A stretch of DNA of 64,000 nt from Alphaproteobacteria bacterium (lineage in GTDB: Bacteria; Pseudomonadota; Alphaproteobacteria; Rhizobiales; Xanthobacteraceae). The notes beneath the pieces were generated by a model. It made no database searches. It was not told the origin of the DNA and was given only the letters and a program-made list of their open reading frames with translations. Shown here in pieces: positions 34,232-42,353 of the stretch. The stretch is taken from NCBI GenBank assembly GCA_026400395.1, contig JAPLPD010000110.1:1-64000 (forward strand). The letters run 5' to 3'. The translations under genes were made by a program, and so were the position numbers. Numbering within the stretch: the first letter of the stretch is position 1; every line of letters begins with the position of its first letter.

Positions 34232-35086
34232 TCAGACCAGCCGTTTTCGTACACTGGCGCTGAAAAGATCGATCAACACGACTGTGAGCACAACGATAAC
34301 AATTTGCGCCGCGGTCTCGGCATAGTGAAACGACCTGATGCTTTCATAGAGGGTTTGACCAATTCCACCGGCCCCGACGATGCCGAGCGTGGTGGCGGAG
34401 CGCACATTGGTCTCAAGTCGATAAAGAATGAAGGAACTCCATAGTGGAATGACCTGCGGAATGACGCCGTAGATGATTTCCGGAATTCGGCGTGCGCCCG
34501 TTGCGCGGATGCCCTCGACCGGACGGGGATCAATCGCTTCGACGGCTTCTGAGTAGAGCTTAGAAAATACGCCCATGTTGTGCACAAAAAGCGCCATCAC
34601 GCCCGCGAACGGCCCAAGGCCGACCGCCACGACGAATAGCAGCGCGAACATAATCTCGTTGATGGCGCGGCAGGCGTCCATGAGGCGCCGCACCGGTTGG
34701 ACCACCCATTGGGGCGCAATATTGGAGGATGAAAGGATTGCGAACGGCGCGCCGGCCACGGCGGCGAGCGCTGTGCCCCACAGCGCGATCTGCACGGTGA
34801 CGATCATATCTGCGAGATAGGCACGCCATTCGTGGAAATCTGGCCGCAGGAATCCGCGGCCGAACTCCGCCATATTTCGCCAGTCGGTGAACAGAGCGGT
34901 GACACGATCCATCTCCGCCGGGGCCCAGCTCCAGATCAATAGCGCGATCAGGATCAACCAGAGCGCCCAGTTTCGGGCGCGGTGCGCCATCGGCACTTGC
35001 GGTATCGCCGGCTCGGATCCGCCCCAGGCATCTTCCAGAGGGGGCTGCGCATACCTGCCCCGGGATAGAACGTTGATCTTGGTCAT
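34232..35086 (-). CDS. phnE: phosphonate ABC transporter permease PhnE
   Basis: The 284-aa permease has about six membrane helices and the PhnE EAA loop YSEAVEAIDPRPVEGIRATG followed by IPEIIYGVIPQVIP. The C-terminal LGIVGAGGIGQTLYESIR is typical. ATG 35086 was chosen; the GTG at 35128 lies inside the stem-loop that follows phnD. It is the last gene of the leftward phn arm and forms the membrane channel for PhnD-delivered phosphonates. Confidence 0.93.
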   Translation of the reverse strand: MTKINVLSRGRYAQPPLEDAWGGSEPAIPQVPMAHRARNWALWLILIALLIWSWAPAEMDRVTALFTDWRNMAEFGRGFLRPDFHEWRAYLADMIVTVQIALWGTALAAVAGAPFAILSSSNIAPQWVVQPVRRLMDACRAINEIMFALLFVVAVGLGPFAGVMALFVHNMGVFSKLYSEAVEAIDPRPVEGIRATGARRIPEIIYGVIPQVIPLWSSFILYRLETNVRSATTLGIVGAGGIGQTLYESIRSFHYAETAAQIVIVVLTVVLIDLFSASVRKRLV

Positions 35087-35105
35087 GGCGCCAGTCGGTG
35101 CTGCC

Positions 35106-35140
35106 AGCCGGCGTGCCGTGTCAGGCACGGCACGCCGGCT
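35106..35140 (-). promoter_or_regulatory. perfect 15-bp stem-loop between phnD and phnE
   Basis: AGCCGGCGTGCCGTG (35106-35120) and CACGGCACGCCGGCT (35126-35140) pair fully around a 5-nt loop. It starts ten bases after the phnD stop and has no T-run. It probably stabilises phnD mRNA and attenuates phnE, giving excess binding protein. Confidence 0.7.
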
Positions 35141-35149
35141 GTTGCTCGA

Positions 35150-36259
35150 TCAGTTCGTGCCGGCAAAGCCCGCCGCGAACTCGGCGATCATCTTCCTGAC
35201 GGCCTCCTTGTCGCCAGCCTTGTCGGCCGCGACAAAAGCATCGACGCGCTTGCCAAAGGCATCACTGTCTGCAAGCTTCTCCGCGGCCTCGATCTTGGCG
35301 ATCTCAGCCTTGATCTTGCTCACGCTTGACGCTTTCTCATCCGCCGATAACTTGTCGTCGCCCTGAGCCTTCATCAGGTCCTTGTTGGCTTCGAGCTTGC
35401 GAATGGCGATGAGTTGCCGGTCCGACGACGGCCGAAACGGCGACCAGATCAGATTGGCCAGAACCTCGCCCTCCGCCTTTGTCTGTTCCTCGGAGCCGAA
35501 ACGGCCGTAGCTGAGCAAGAATGAATACAACTTGGTCTTGATCGCGGGATCCAGGTCCTTGCGCCACACTAAGGGGTCCAGCGGTATGATCGGAGAGGTC
35601 CAGATCACCTTGATCTGCTTGCGAGCGTCCGGCGCGCTGTGCTCAAGGCGCTGAAGGTCTTCGCTGTTGTTGGTCGCGGCCTCTACCTGCTTGTTAGCCA
35701 CAGCCATTGCGTTGGCCTGATGGCTGGCATTTCGCACAGTCTTGAAGCAGCTTTTTGGGTCGATGTCCTTGGCGGCAAAGATGTAGGACGTGGGCACCAG
35801 GAATCCCGAAGTGGAGTTTGGGTCGCCAATGCCGAAGTTGAGCGACTTGTCGCACTTAAGGATGTCCTCGACCTTGGTGTAGGGGCTGTCGGCGCGCACG
35901 ACGATGTGAGAGTAGTAGCCATCGCTACCATTTTTCGCGATCACCTGCGCGAAGACCTCGCCGTTCGAGCGATCGACGGCCTCGATTGCGGACTTGTTAC
36001 CGAACCAGGCGACATGCACCTTGTTAAAGCGCATCGCCTCGATCACCGCGGCATAGTCGGTCGCATAGAACGCTTTTATCTTCAACCCAGTGACCTTCGA
36101 CATCGATTCGATGAAGGGCTCCCAGTTCTTCTTCTGGTTGGCCGAAGCTTCGGTCGAGATTACGCCGAAATTGATTTCCGCGGGTGTCTCAGCTTGCGCA
36201 AGCGTGCTGCTGGCCAGCGCGATGGCCGCGAATGCGGCGTTCCGGAAGTACGATATCAT
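35150..36259 (-). CDS. phnD: phosphonate-binding periplasmic protein PhnD
   Basis: The 369-aa protein has a signal peptide (MISYFRNAAFAAIALASSTLAQA) and the PhnD opening INFGVISTEASANQKKNWEPF. Phosphonate-contact loops include VHVAWFGNKSAIEA, DSPYTKVEDILKC and GIGDPNSTSGFLVPTSYIF. The C-terminal ~60 residues are highly charged and helical (EEQTK... and KAEIAKIEAAEKL), longer than E. coli PhnD. It captures alkylphosphonates for PhnCE. Confidence 0.93.
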   Translation of the reverse strand: MISYFRNAAFAAIALASSTLAQAETPAEINFGVISTEASANQKKNWEPFIESMSKVTGLKIKAFYATDYAAVIEAMRFNKVHVAWFGNKSAIEAVDRSNGEVFAQVIAKNGSDGYYSHIVVRADSPYTKVEDILKCDKSLNFGIGDPNSTSGFLVPTSYIFAAKDIDPKSCFKTVRNASHQANAMAVANKQVEAATNNSEDLQRLEHSAPDARKQIKVIWTSPIIPLDPLVWRKDLDPAIKTKLYSFLLSYGRFGSEEQTKAEGEVLANLIWSPFRPSSDRQLIAIRKLEANKDLMKAQGDDKLSADEKASSVSKIKAEIAKIEAAEKLADSDAFGKRVDAFVAADKAGDKEAVRKMIAEFAAGFAGTN

Positions 36260-36330
36260 TCTGGTTGGTCCTTGTTGCCGTGTAAGCGGAGGCGGCGCCG
36301 TGTCGCTCCCTGCGACGCGGTACCAAGCGA

Positions 36331-37254
36331 TTATGCGTGAGCGCTTGTTCGGTGTTCGGTCGGCATACGGTGCGATGGATCGAAAGAGATGGCCCCATTA
36401 ATCGCGGCGGTGGGGGCCTCGGCAGCGGCTACAGCGGTTATGGGTTTCGAATCGATCGCGGCGAACAGGTCGTCGGTTTCCGAACCGTAGATCGATCCCA
36501 GGAATTCCCGTGTGAGCGCGGACGACGGCCCATCATAGACCACCTCACCAGCCTTTAGTGCGACTGTGCGTGGACAGTAGCGCAGCGCATACTCGACCTG
36601 ATGCAGCGAGACAAGAACCGTGATGCCGTCGCGACGGTTGAGGTCCGAGAGAATGTCCATAACGTTGCGCGCCGAGTGGGGATCGAGCGATGCAATCGGC
36701 TCGTCGGCGACTATGAATTCGGCACCCTGCATCAGCGCGCGCGCGATTGCCGCCCGTTGCTGTTGGCCGCCGGAAAGATCGCAACCACGCTTGAGCGCAT
36801 GCTCAGCAATGCCGACCCGGGTCATAGCTCGCATGGCGCAGCGTTTCGCTTCCGTTGAGAACTGTCCGAGGCTTGCCCGCAAAAATGGCATGCGGCCGAG
36901 CCGCCCAAGGCAGACATTGGTCAGCACCGACAGCCGCGGAACCAGATTGAACTGCTGGAATATGACGCCGGTGCGCGCGCGTAATGCATTCGCCGCGCCG
37001 GCAATCCGCCCGCGCTGTTGCATTGGTTGCGAAAATAGCAGGATTTCCCCCGCCTGGCCGGAGCCATTGGTGACGCGGTCGATCGGCGTGAGCCCGGCGA
37101 TGGAGCGGATGAGCGTCGACTTCCCGGAACCCGATGCGCCGATCAGGGCGACCATCTCGCCGCGACCAAGCTCGAGGCTTACCTCCCGGAGCACCCTTAC
37201 GCCGGCGAAGGTCTTGGAAACCTTGCGCGCTTGAACGACGGGTTCGGTCCGCAC
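36331..37254 (-). CDS. phnC: phosphonate ABC transporter ATPase PhnC
   Basis: The 307-aa ATPase has Walker A GASGSGKST, signature LSGGQQQRAAIARALMQ, Walker B EFIVADEPIASLDP and HQVEYALRYCPRTVAL, typical of PhnC. The C-terminus is ~45 residues longer than E. coli PhnC, with an alanine-rich tail. It starts the phnC-D-E transcription unit; a Pho-box candidate and a PhnF-like half site lie upstream. Confidence 0.93.
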   Translation of the reverse strand: MRTEPVVQARKVSKTFAGVRVLREVSLELGRGEMVALIGASGSGKSTLIRSIAGLTPIDRVTNGSGQAGEILLFSQPMQQRGRIAGAANALRARTGVIFQQFNLVPRLSVLTNVCLGRLGRMPFLRASLGQFSTEAKRCAMRAMTRVGIAEHALKRGCDLSGGQQQRAAIARALMQGAEFIVADEPIASLDPHSARNVMDILSDLNRRDGITVLVSLHQVEYALRYCPRTVALKAGEVVYDGPSSALTREFLGSIYGSETDDLFAAIDSKPITAVAAAEAPTAAINGAISFDPSHRMPTEHRTSAHA

Positions 37255-37309
37255 GGTGCAACTCCGGTTGCATGCCAGAATGGCACTAGTGCCGGACTAA
37301 CAGCGACGC

Positions 37310-37327
37310 ATGACAGTCGAATGAAGT
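37310..37327 (-). promoter_or_regulatory. Pho-box candidate upstream of phnC
   Basis: On the leftward strand ACTTCAT-TCGA-CTGTCAT matches 11 of 14 defined positions; the proximal half is exact. It ends 55 nt before the phnC ATG, a suitable place for PhoB activation. Confidence 0.5.
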
Positions 37328-37340
37328 GCCGGATGGGGCC

Positions 37341-37361
37341 GTTGCGGATAGTGTAGACAAT
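37341..37361. promoter_or_regulatory. degenerate PhnF-operator candidate upstream of phnC
   Basis: GTTGCGGA (37341-37348) and TAGACAAT (37354-37361) resemble the two arms of the perfect phnF-phnG palindrome (GTTGTCTA and TAGACAAC), one base closer together. The right arm agrees at seven of eight positions, the left at five. Confidence 0.3.
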
Positions 37362-37455
37362 ACCGGACTTTTCAAACCTTCTGCGCGTAACTTCTGCAAC
37401 TGCTGACTCCGTCATCGTTCCGTTGCATAGCCGTCACAAAACAAACAGTGAGCGG

Positions 37456-38625
37456 TCAGTGACCGAGCCGGCTGGGCTCGGTCAGGTACACGATGCGCCC
37501 CTTTGAGATGGAGGCGACGACGCGGAGTGGTTGCGGCGGATCGTTCGCAACGAGAATGATGTCGGCTCGTTTGCCGTTCGCGATCTCACCGCGGTCGTTG
37601 AGGCCGACCGCACGCGCTGGCGCGCTGGAGACGAGGCGCCATGCCGCTTCAAGAGGTGCCACGCGGGTTTCGACCAGCCGGAATGCCGCGATCAGAGGTG
37701 CCGGATAGTAGTAGTCCGACGCGAGCACGGAGCAGAGTCCGAGCGAAACCATTTCGCTCGCGTTGACCCAGCCCATGTGGCTCTTGCCGCGCATGACATT
37801 CGGCGCGCCGAATACGATCTGGTCACCCGCGTTGGAGGCATCCCGCGCCGTTTCGATGTTGACCGGGAATTCACTGACCCGGCAGCCCAGCGTGCGGAAC
37901 CATCGCCGTTGCTCGGGGCTCGCGTCATCATGCGACAACAAAGCAACGCCGTTGGCCTGAGCTCTGCCGGCGATCCGCGTAATCGATTCGGGCACGGCGT
38001 CGCGCATGCCGTGCAAACGCTGCACCAGAGCCAGGAAATCCTCGCGTGGGATACCGGCGCGCTCGACCATCTGGTTGAGCTTGTCCGGACGCTTCATGTG
38101 ACTGTCCGAGGCTGGCAGGTGATCGTTGAAGGCGACCGCGCCGACGCGGCGCGCGTCAACCCATTCGCAGACCTCACTTTCGGCGGCGAAGTTGAATGTC
38201 TCGTGGCGAAGGTGATAGTGGGTGTCGGCCGCAAGCTGCTGTTTGAGCCGCTCAATGCCATCCAGGATCGCGCGCGCGTTTTCGGATCCGCGCAGACCAG
38301 GCTCCCAGGACCATGTCACGCCATGAAAGACCGTGGTGATTCCGTTGGCGATAGCCTGACGGTCACTGTCAGACAGCGCGACCTCCAGAGCCACGTGAAC
38401 ACCCGGCCTTGGCATTATCTGACGCTCGAAGGCATCTCCGTGAATATCGACAATGCCCGGCAGGAGATACAAGCCGCGGGCGTCTACGATACGGGCCGAG
38501 TTGCGATCCGTGCCGATTTCGGAAATCACGCCTTCCGCAGCGCTCACGCGAACCGACGTGCCGACCAACCCCCGGTCGAGCAACACCTGCGCCCCGACGA
38601 TCCGAAGGTCCATGGGCTGGCTCAT
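37456..38625 (-). CDS. second, divergent PhnM-like amidohydrolase
   Basis: This 389-aa amidohydrolase is a PhnM-family relative: LLPGIVDIHGDAFERQ holds the metal region, where canonical PhnM reads HTDHLE. Further parts are NGITTVFHGVTWSWEPG, HLRHETFN, VAFNDHLP, ALLSHDDASPEQ, FPVNIETA, FGAPNVMRGKSHMG and CSVLASDYYYPA. Canonical PhnM hydrolyses alpha-D-ribose 1-methylphosphonate 5-triphosphate to the 5-phosphate. A canonical copy is encoded at 45182, so this protein probably acts on a different phosphonate or ribosyl intermediate. Its start overlaps the hexapeptide transferase stop by four bases, and it lies in the phnF-led leftward unit. Confidence 0.8.
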   Translation of the reverse strand: MSQPMDLRIVGAQVLLDRGLVGTSVRVSAAEGVISEIGTDRNSARIVDARGLYLLPGIVDIHGDAFERQIMPRPGVHVALEVALSDSDRQAIANGITTVFHGVTWSWEPGLRGSENARAILDGIERLKQQLAADTHYHLRHETFNFAAESEVCEWVDARRVGAVAFNDHLPASDSHMKRPDKLNQMVERAGIPREDFLALVQRLHGMRDAVPESITRIAGRAQANGVALLSHDDASPEQRRWFRTLGCRVSEFPVNIETARDASNAGDQIVFGAPNVMRGKSHMGWVNASEMVSLGLCSVLASDYYYPAPLIAAFRLVETRVAPLEAAWRLVSSAPARAVGLNDRGEIANGKRADIILVANDPPQPLRVVASISKGRIVYLTEPSRLGH

Positions 38626-39308
38626 GCGACCGCGGTGGCGGCGCGGGAGCAGTCGCTCGCCTGCTCGTAACGGTCGAGAAACGCTTCGGCGGATAGATTG
38701 CGAAAATCCGCGAGCGTCTGGCGCAGTCGCTCATGCGGCCAGTCCCACCAGGCCAGGGCCTGCATGCGGACGGCGACATCTGCCGGAAATCGGCTTCGAA
38801 TCGGACGTGCAGGATTTCCGCCGACTATGGAGTAGGGCGCGACATCCTTGGTGACGATAGCGCCGGCCGCAATCACCGCGCCGTCACCGATGCTGCGCCC
38901 CGGCAGCACAATGGCGCCGTGCCCAATCCACACATCGTGGCCGATTGCGACGTGTTGACCGCGCCGCCAGTCGAAGAATTCGGTTTCGTCCCGTTCGCCA
39001 GCGAAGTACGCGCTCGCGCGATAAGTAAAATGCGACTGACTCGCCCGCTGCATCGGATGATTGCCCGGATTGATCCTGGTCATAGCGGCAATGGAACAGA
39101 ATTTTCCGATGGCCGCGTATGCGATGTCGCTGTCGTTGACGACATAGGAGTAGTCCGACATGGACACACCGAGCAGCTTGGTCCGGGCGCCGACCTCAGT
39201 GTAGCGCCCGAAAGCGCACTGTTTGACCTCCGCAGTCGGGTCGATCAACGGCTCATGGGACAGTGCTTCGGGCGACATGCAGTCATTGCTGCTTCTTGAC
39301 AATGACAT
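38622..39308 (-). CDS. phosphonate-cluster hexapeptide-repeat acyltransferase
   Basis: The 228-aa protein is a left-handed beta-helix transferase with hexapeptide repeats (VGARTKLLGVSMSDYSYV, then IGHDVWIGHGAIVLPG, IGDGAVIAAGAIVTKDV) and the acetyltransferase end YSIVGGNPARPIRSRF. The insertion CSIAAMTRINPGNHPMQRAS is characteristic of the transferases found in phn operons. Its specific acceptor is unknown. The start is either 39308 or the ATG at 39278; neither has a strong ribosome-binding site. Confidence 0.8.
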   Translation of the reverse strand: MSLSRSSNDCMSPEALSHEPLIDPTAEVKQCAFGRYTEVGARTKLLGVSMSDYSYVVNDSDIAYAAIGKFCSIAAMTRINPGNHPMQRASQSHFTYRASAYFAGERDETEFFDWRRGQHVAIGHDVWIGHGAIVLPGRSIGDGAVIAAGAIVTKDVAPYSIVGGNPARPIRSRFPADVAVRMQALAWWDWPHERLRQTLADFRNLSAEAFLDRYEQASDCSRAATAVA

Positions 39309-39354
39309 CCGGATGACAATACCGGGCGCTTGTCCGCGATTCAGCGGACAACAA

Positions 39355-40125
39355 TCAACTGTCGATGACCAACTCCAGTCGGTCGGCCGCGAAGCGCGCC
39401 TGTGTCGCCAGGACCGGCGTATCGGCTTCGTCGATATCTACGCTATTCACGACAAGCAATGGCCGCCCCACGGCGATGCGAAGTAATCCGGCGTCACCGG
39501 CCTCGGCAGTCTCCGCGGTGACATGGGTGCTCTTTCGCGTGTAATTGCGGACGCCGAATCGAGCCAGTGTTCGGGTGATCGAACGATCAGCGGCATAGAA
39601 CGCCGCGGCATTGGGGAATCGGTGTGCATCAAGCCACGTTGTCGCGGCGCACAGTGGAATACGGTCGGCGTGGCGCAACAGTTCGAGCCGCAGGAGCTTT
39701 GATCCCAGCTTGATTTTCAGCCGCTTGGCCATCGTCGCATCGGCTGCTTCCACCGAGCTTGCGGTCAACCGGGCGCCGACAGCGTGACCGGCGCCGCCGA
39801 TAATCTCCGAGAATCGCGTTCGCTGCTTGATTGGATAGGGAATCCGGCGCTGCTCGATAAAGGTGCCGCTGCCGCGCTCGGCCCGGACCATGCCGCGCTC
39901 CGCCAGTGCGGCGATCGCGCGCCGCACTGTGTGCCGGTTCACTCCAAACCGCTCCGCGATCTCGATCTCGCCTGGAAGCCGCGTGCCGGGCTGGAATGTC
40001 CCACGCGCAATGGATTGCTCGATTTCGTCAGCGATCTGGCGCCACAGCGACACACCGGCCGAGATCTCGCGTTTGGGATCGGTGAACTCGACTTTCCGAA
40101 CGGTATGCCGAGTTATTGCTGTCAC
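39355..40125 (-). CDS. phnF: GntR/HutC-family phosphonate regulator PhnF
   Basis: The 256-aa repressor has an N-terminal winged helix (IADEIEQSIARGTFQPGTRL then AERFGVNRHTVRRAIAALAE) and a C-terminal UTRA effector domain (TRFSEIIGGAGHAVGARL through LVVNSVDIDEAD). It likely represses the phn genes in the absence of phosphonate-derived effector. It is divergent from phnG, with a perfect palindrome between them. Confidence 0.9.
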   Translation of the reverse strand: MTAITRHTVRKVEFTDPKREISAGVSLWRQIADEIEQSIARGTFQPGTRLPGEIEIAERFGVNRHTVRRAIAALAERGMVRAERGSGTFIEQRRIPYPIKQRTRFSEIIGGAGHAVGARLTASSVEAADATMAKRLKIKLGSKLLRLELLRHADRIPLCAATTWLDAHRFPNAAAFYAADRSITRTLARFGVRNYTRKSTHVTAETAEAGDAGLLRIAVGRPLLVVNSVDIDEADTPVLATQARFAADRLELVIDS

Positions 40126-40153
40126 GAAAGCTTTATTGATCGTCGTTAGGAGG

Positions 40154-40175
40154 GTTGTCTAGTAACATAGACAAC
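40154..40175. promoter_or_regulatory. probable PhnF operator in the phnF-phnG intergenic region
   Basis: GTTGTCTA (40154-40161) and TAGACAAC (40168-40175) form a perfect 8+8 inverted repeat with a 6-bp spacer. It ends six bases before the phnG ATG and lies 29 bp from the phnF start. GTCTA/TAGAC cores are typical of HutC-subfamily GntR operators, so autoregulation and phnG repression are likely. Confidence 0.7.
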
Positions 40176-40181
40176 TTGTTA

Positions 40182-40664
40182 ATGGCAAATTCCGCAACCG
40201 ACATTTCCGCGAATGAAATGCAAACGCGTGAGCGCCGTCGCGAGGCGATGGCCGTTCTCACCCGCAGCACCGCTTGCGAGATTGCTCACTATTTCGCACG
40301 GATCGAAGCAGTGCCTGAGCATACCGAGCTTCGCCCGCCGCAAAGTGGGATTGTGATGGTTCGTGGGCGCATCGGGGGCGATGGGGCGCCGTTCAACTTC
40401 GGCGAGGCGACGGTTTCGCGCGCTGCCGTTCGGCTTGCGAGCGGAGAAACCGGGTTTGGCTATGTGCTCGGCCGCGATCAGGAAAAGGCTCGTCTCGTCG
40501 CTCTGTGCGACGCTTTGCTGCAAAGCGACATTCATCGCGACAGCGTCGATCGCGAGATGTTGACGCCAATCCGCGCCGCGCAAAATGCGGCGGACGAACT
40601 CACGGCACGGAAGACCGCCGCTACGAAGGTTGAGTTCTTCACGCTGGTGCGGGGCGAGGGCTGA
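40182..40664 (+). CDS. phnG: C-P lyase core subunit PhnG
   Basis: The 160-aa protein has the PhnG pattern RREAMAVLTRSTACEIAH, RPPQSGIVMVRGRIGGDGAPFNFGEATVSRA (here 57-87) and FGYVLGRDQEKARLVALCDALLQ. PhnG is the peripheral subunit of the PhnGHIJ core that, with PhnM, converts phosphonate plus ATP to ribose 1-alkylphosphonate 5-triphosphate and on to the methyl product. The ATG at 40182 follows the operator. It opens the rightward phn operon. Confidence 0.93.
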   Translation: MANSATDISANEMQTRERRREAMAVLTRSTACEIAHYFARIEAVPEHTELRPPQSGIVMVRGRIGGDGAPFNFGEATVSRAAVRLASGETGFGYVLGRDQEKARLVALCDALLQSDIHRDSVDREMLTPIRAAQNAADELTARKTAATKVEFFTLVRGEG

Positions 40665-40665
40665 C

Positions 40666-41265
40666 ATGCTTACCGCAGGCTTCGGCAATCCTGTCTTATC
40701 GGCGCAGTCGACCTTCCGCGCGATCCTTGATGCCATGGCGCGGCCCGGCAGCGTGCAGCCAATCGGCGAGGCTGTAGAAGCGCCTGGGCCTATGTCCGCC
40801 GGAGCTGCGGCACTTGCCTTGACGCTTTGCGATCATGACGCGCCGGTGTGGCTCGACGACGGTCTGCGCCAACACGAGGCGGTCAGTGAATGGTTACGCT
40901 TTCACTGCGGTTGCCCCATCGCGTCGAGCAAGGCCGAAGCAGCTTTTGCATTTATCAGCGATCCTGACGCGCTTCCGTCATTCGACGAGTTCAACCTCGG
41001 GACGGTGGATTATCCTGACCGCTCCACAACCGTCGTTATGCAAGTCGCATCATTCGACGTTGGCCCGACCTTGGCACTTGCTGGCCCTGGCATCAAAGCG
41101 CGAACCGCGTTTCGGGCTTCGCCGCTGCCGGCGGACATGCCTGAACGGTTGGCTGTCAATCGTCGGCTGTTTCCACGCGGCGTCGATCTGATTTTGGTGA
41201 CGGCCAATACCGTCGCAGCTTTGCCACGCTCGATCCGTCTCATGGAGCGCATGGAATGTACGTAG
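40666..41265 (+). CDS. phnH: C-P lyase core subunit PhnH
   Basis: The 199-aa protein starts TAGFGNPVLSAQSTFRAILD and includes MARPGSV and LCDHDAPVWLDD, both diagnostic for PhnH, and ends with PHGVDLIL-type sequence FPRGVDLILVTANTVAALPR. It binds PhnG/PhnI/PhnJ. ATG 40666 is one base after the phnG stop, behind GGGGCGAGGG; its end overlaps phnI by ten bases. Confidence 0.93.
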   Translation: MLTAGFGNPVLSAQSTFRAILDAMARPGSVQPIGEAVEAPGPMSAGAAALALTLCDHDAPVWLDDGLRQHEAVSEWLRFHCGCPIASSKAEAAFAFISDPDALPSFDEFNLGTVDYPDRSTTVVMQVASFDVGPTLALAGPGIKARTAFRASPLPADMPERLAVNRRLFPRGVDLILVTANTVAALPRSIRLMERMECT

Positions 41266-42353
41266 CGGCAAAAGGCGGCGAGCGCGCGATCGAGAATGCG
41301 CACCGGTTGCTGGCGCACGAGCGGCGCGGCGACACATCGGTTCCGGAGTTGTCGCTTGCGCAGATAGAAGGTCAAATGGCTTTCGCCGTTGATCGGGTGA
41401 TGAACGAAGGGTCGCTCTACGACCGAGAATTGGCCGCTTTGGCAATTAAACAGGCGCGTGGGGATTTGATCGAAGCTATCTTTCTTCTGCGTGCCTTTCG
41501 CGCGACGCTGCCGCGTATTGGCGTAAGCGAGCCAATCGAGTCCTCCGCGATGACCGTGCGGCGGAGGATTTCCGCTGCGTTCAAAGATTTGCCAGGCGGG
41601 CAAGTTCTCGGCCCCACTTTCGATTACACGCATCGGCTGCTGGAGCCGCAGTCGCTGGATGTCGTTGTCGAGCCGGCGCTGGCTGATGCCGATGTCGCGT
41701 CATCGCCCCGCGTCACCGATCTGCTTGCAGCCGACGATCTGGTCGAGCCTTCGCCGCGGCCGGAAGGCAACGTGCCGGTCGGTGATCTGACCCAAGACCC
41801 GCTCGAATTCCCGGCTGGTCGCGATCTTCGCCTGCAGAACCTCGCACGCGGCGACGAAGGGTTCTTGCTGGCGCTCGGCTATTCCACGCAACGAGGTTAT
41901 GGCCGCAACCATCCCTTCGCAGGAGAAATCAGGCTGGGCGAGGTCGAGGTCGAATTCTCCCCGCCAGAACTCGGCTTTGCGGTGCCGCTTGGCCGGATCA
42001 CCGTGACCGAATGTCAGATGATCAATCAGTTTCGTGGCACTGCCACCGAGCCGCCGCGCTTTACCCGGGGGTACGGTCTCGGCTTCGGCCATTGCGAGCG
42101 CAAAGTTATGGCGATGGCGCTTGTCGATCGCGCGCTGCGCGCGCGAGAGCTTGAGGAGGAGGTCAAAGCGCCGGCGCAAGACGAAGAATTTGTCCTTTCT
42201 CACTCCGACAACGTGCAGGCAACCGGCTTTGTCGAGCACTTGAAGCTGCCGCACTACGTCGATTTCCAGGCGGAGCTTGGTCTGGTTCGGAGTCTTCGCA
42301 AGCGGTTTCAAGATGCAGCGACGGGCGAGTCGGTCAGAGAGGCCGCAGAATGA
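41256..42353 (+). CDS. phnI: C-P lyase core subunit PhnI
   Basis: The 365-aa protein starts MYVAAKGGERAIENAH and carries LSLAQIEGQMAFAVDRVMNE, FKDLPGGQVLGPTFDYTHRL, FLLALGYSTQRGYGRNHPF and QDEEFVLSHSDNVQATGF, all family blocks of PhnI. PhnI is the nucleosidase that exchanges adenine for phosphonate at ribose C1 of ATP, together with PhnGHL. It overlaps phnH and phnJ. Confidence 0.93.
   Translation: MYVAAKGGERAIENAHRLLAHERRGDTSVPELSLAQIEGQMAFAVDRVMNEGSLYDRELAALAIKQARGDLIEAIFLLRAFRATLPRIGVSEPIESSAMTVRRRISAAFKDLPGGQVLGPTFDYTHRLLEPQSLDVVVEPALADADVASSPRVTDLLAADDLVEPSPRPEGNVPVGDLTQDPLEFPAGRDLRLQNLARGDEGFLLALGYSTQRGYGRNHPFAGEIRLGEVEVEFSPPELGFAVPLGRITVTECQMINQFRGTATEPPRFTRGYGLGFGHCERKVMAMALVDRALRARELEEEVKAPAQDEEFVLSHSDNVQATGFVEHLKLPHYVDFQAELGLVRSLRKRFQDAATGESVREAAE

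Noticed and set aside
37409-37437. Three CCGT-type heptamers in 11-bp phase (CCGTCAT, CCGTTGC, CCGTCAC)
   Set aside because: The phasing resembles Pho boxes, but they point rightward while both flanking genes are leftward, and the middle copy is poor.
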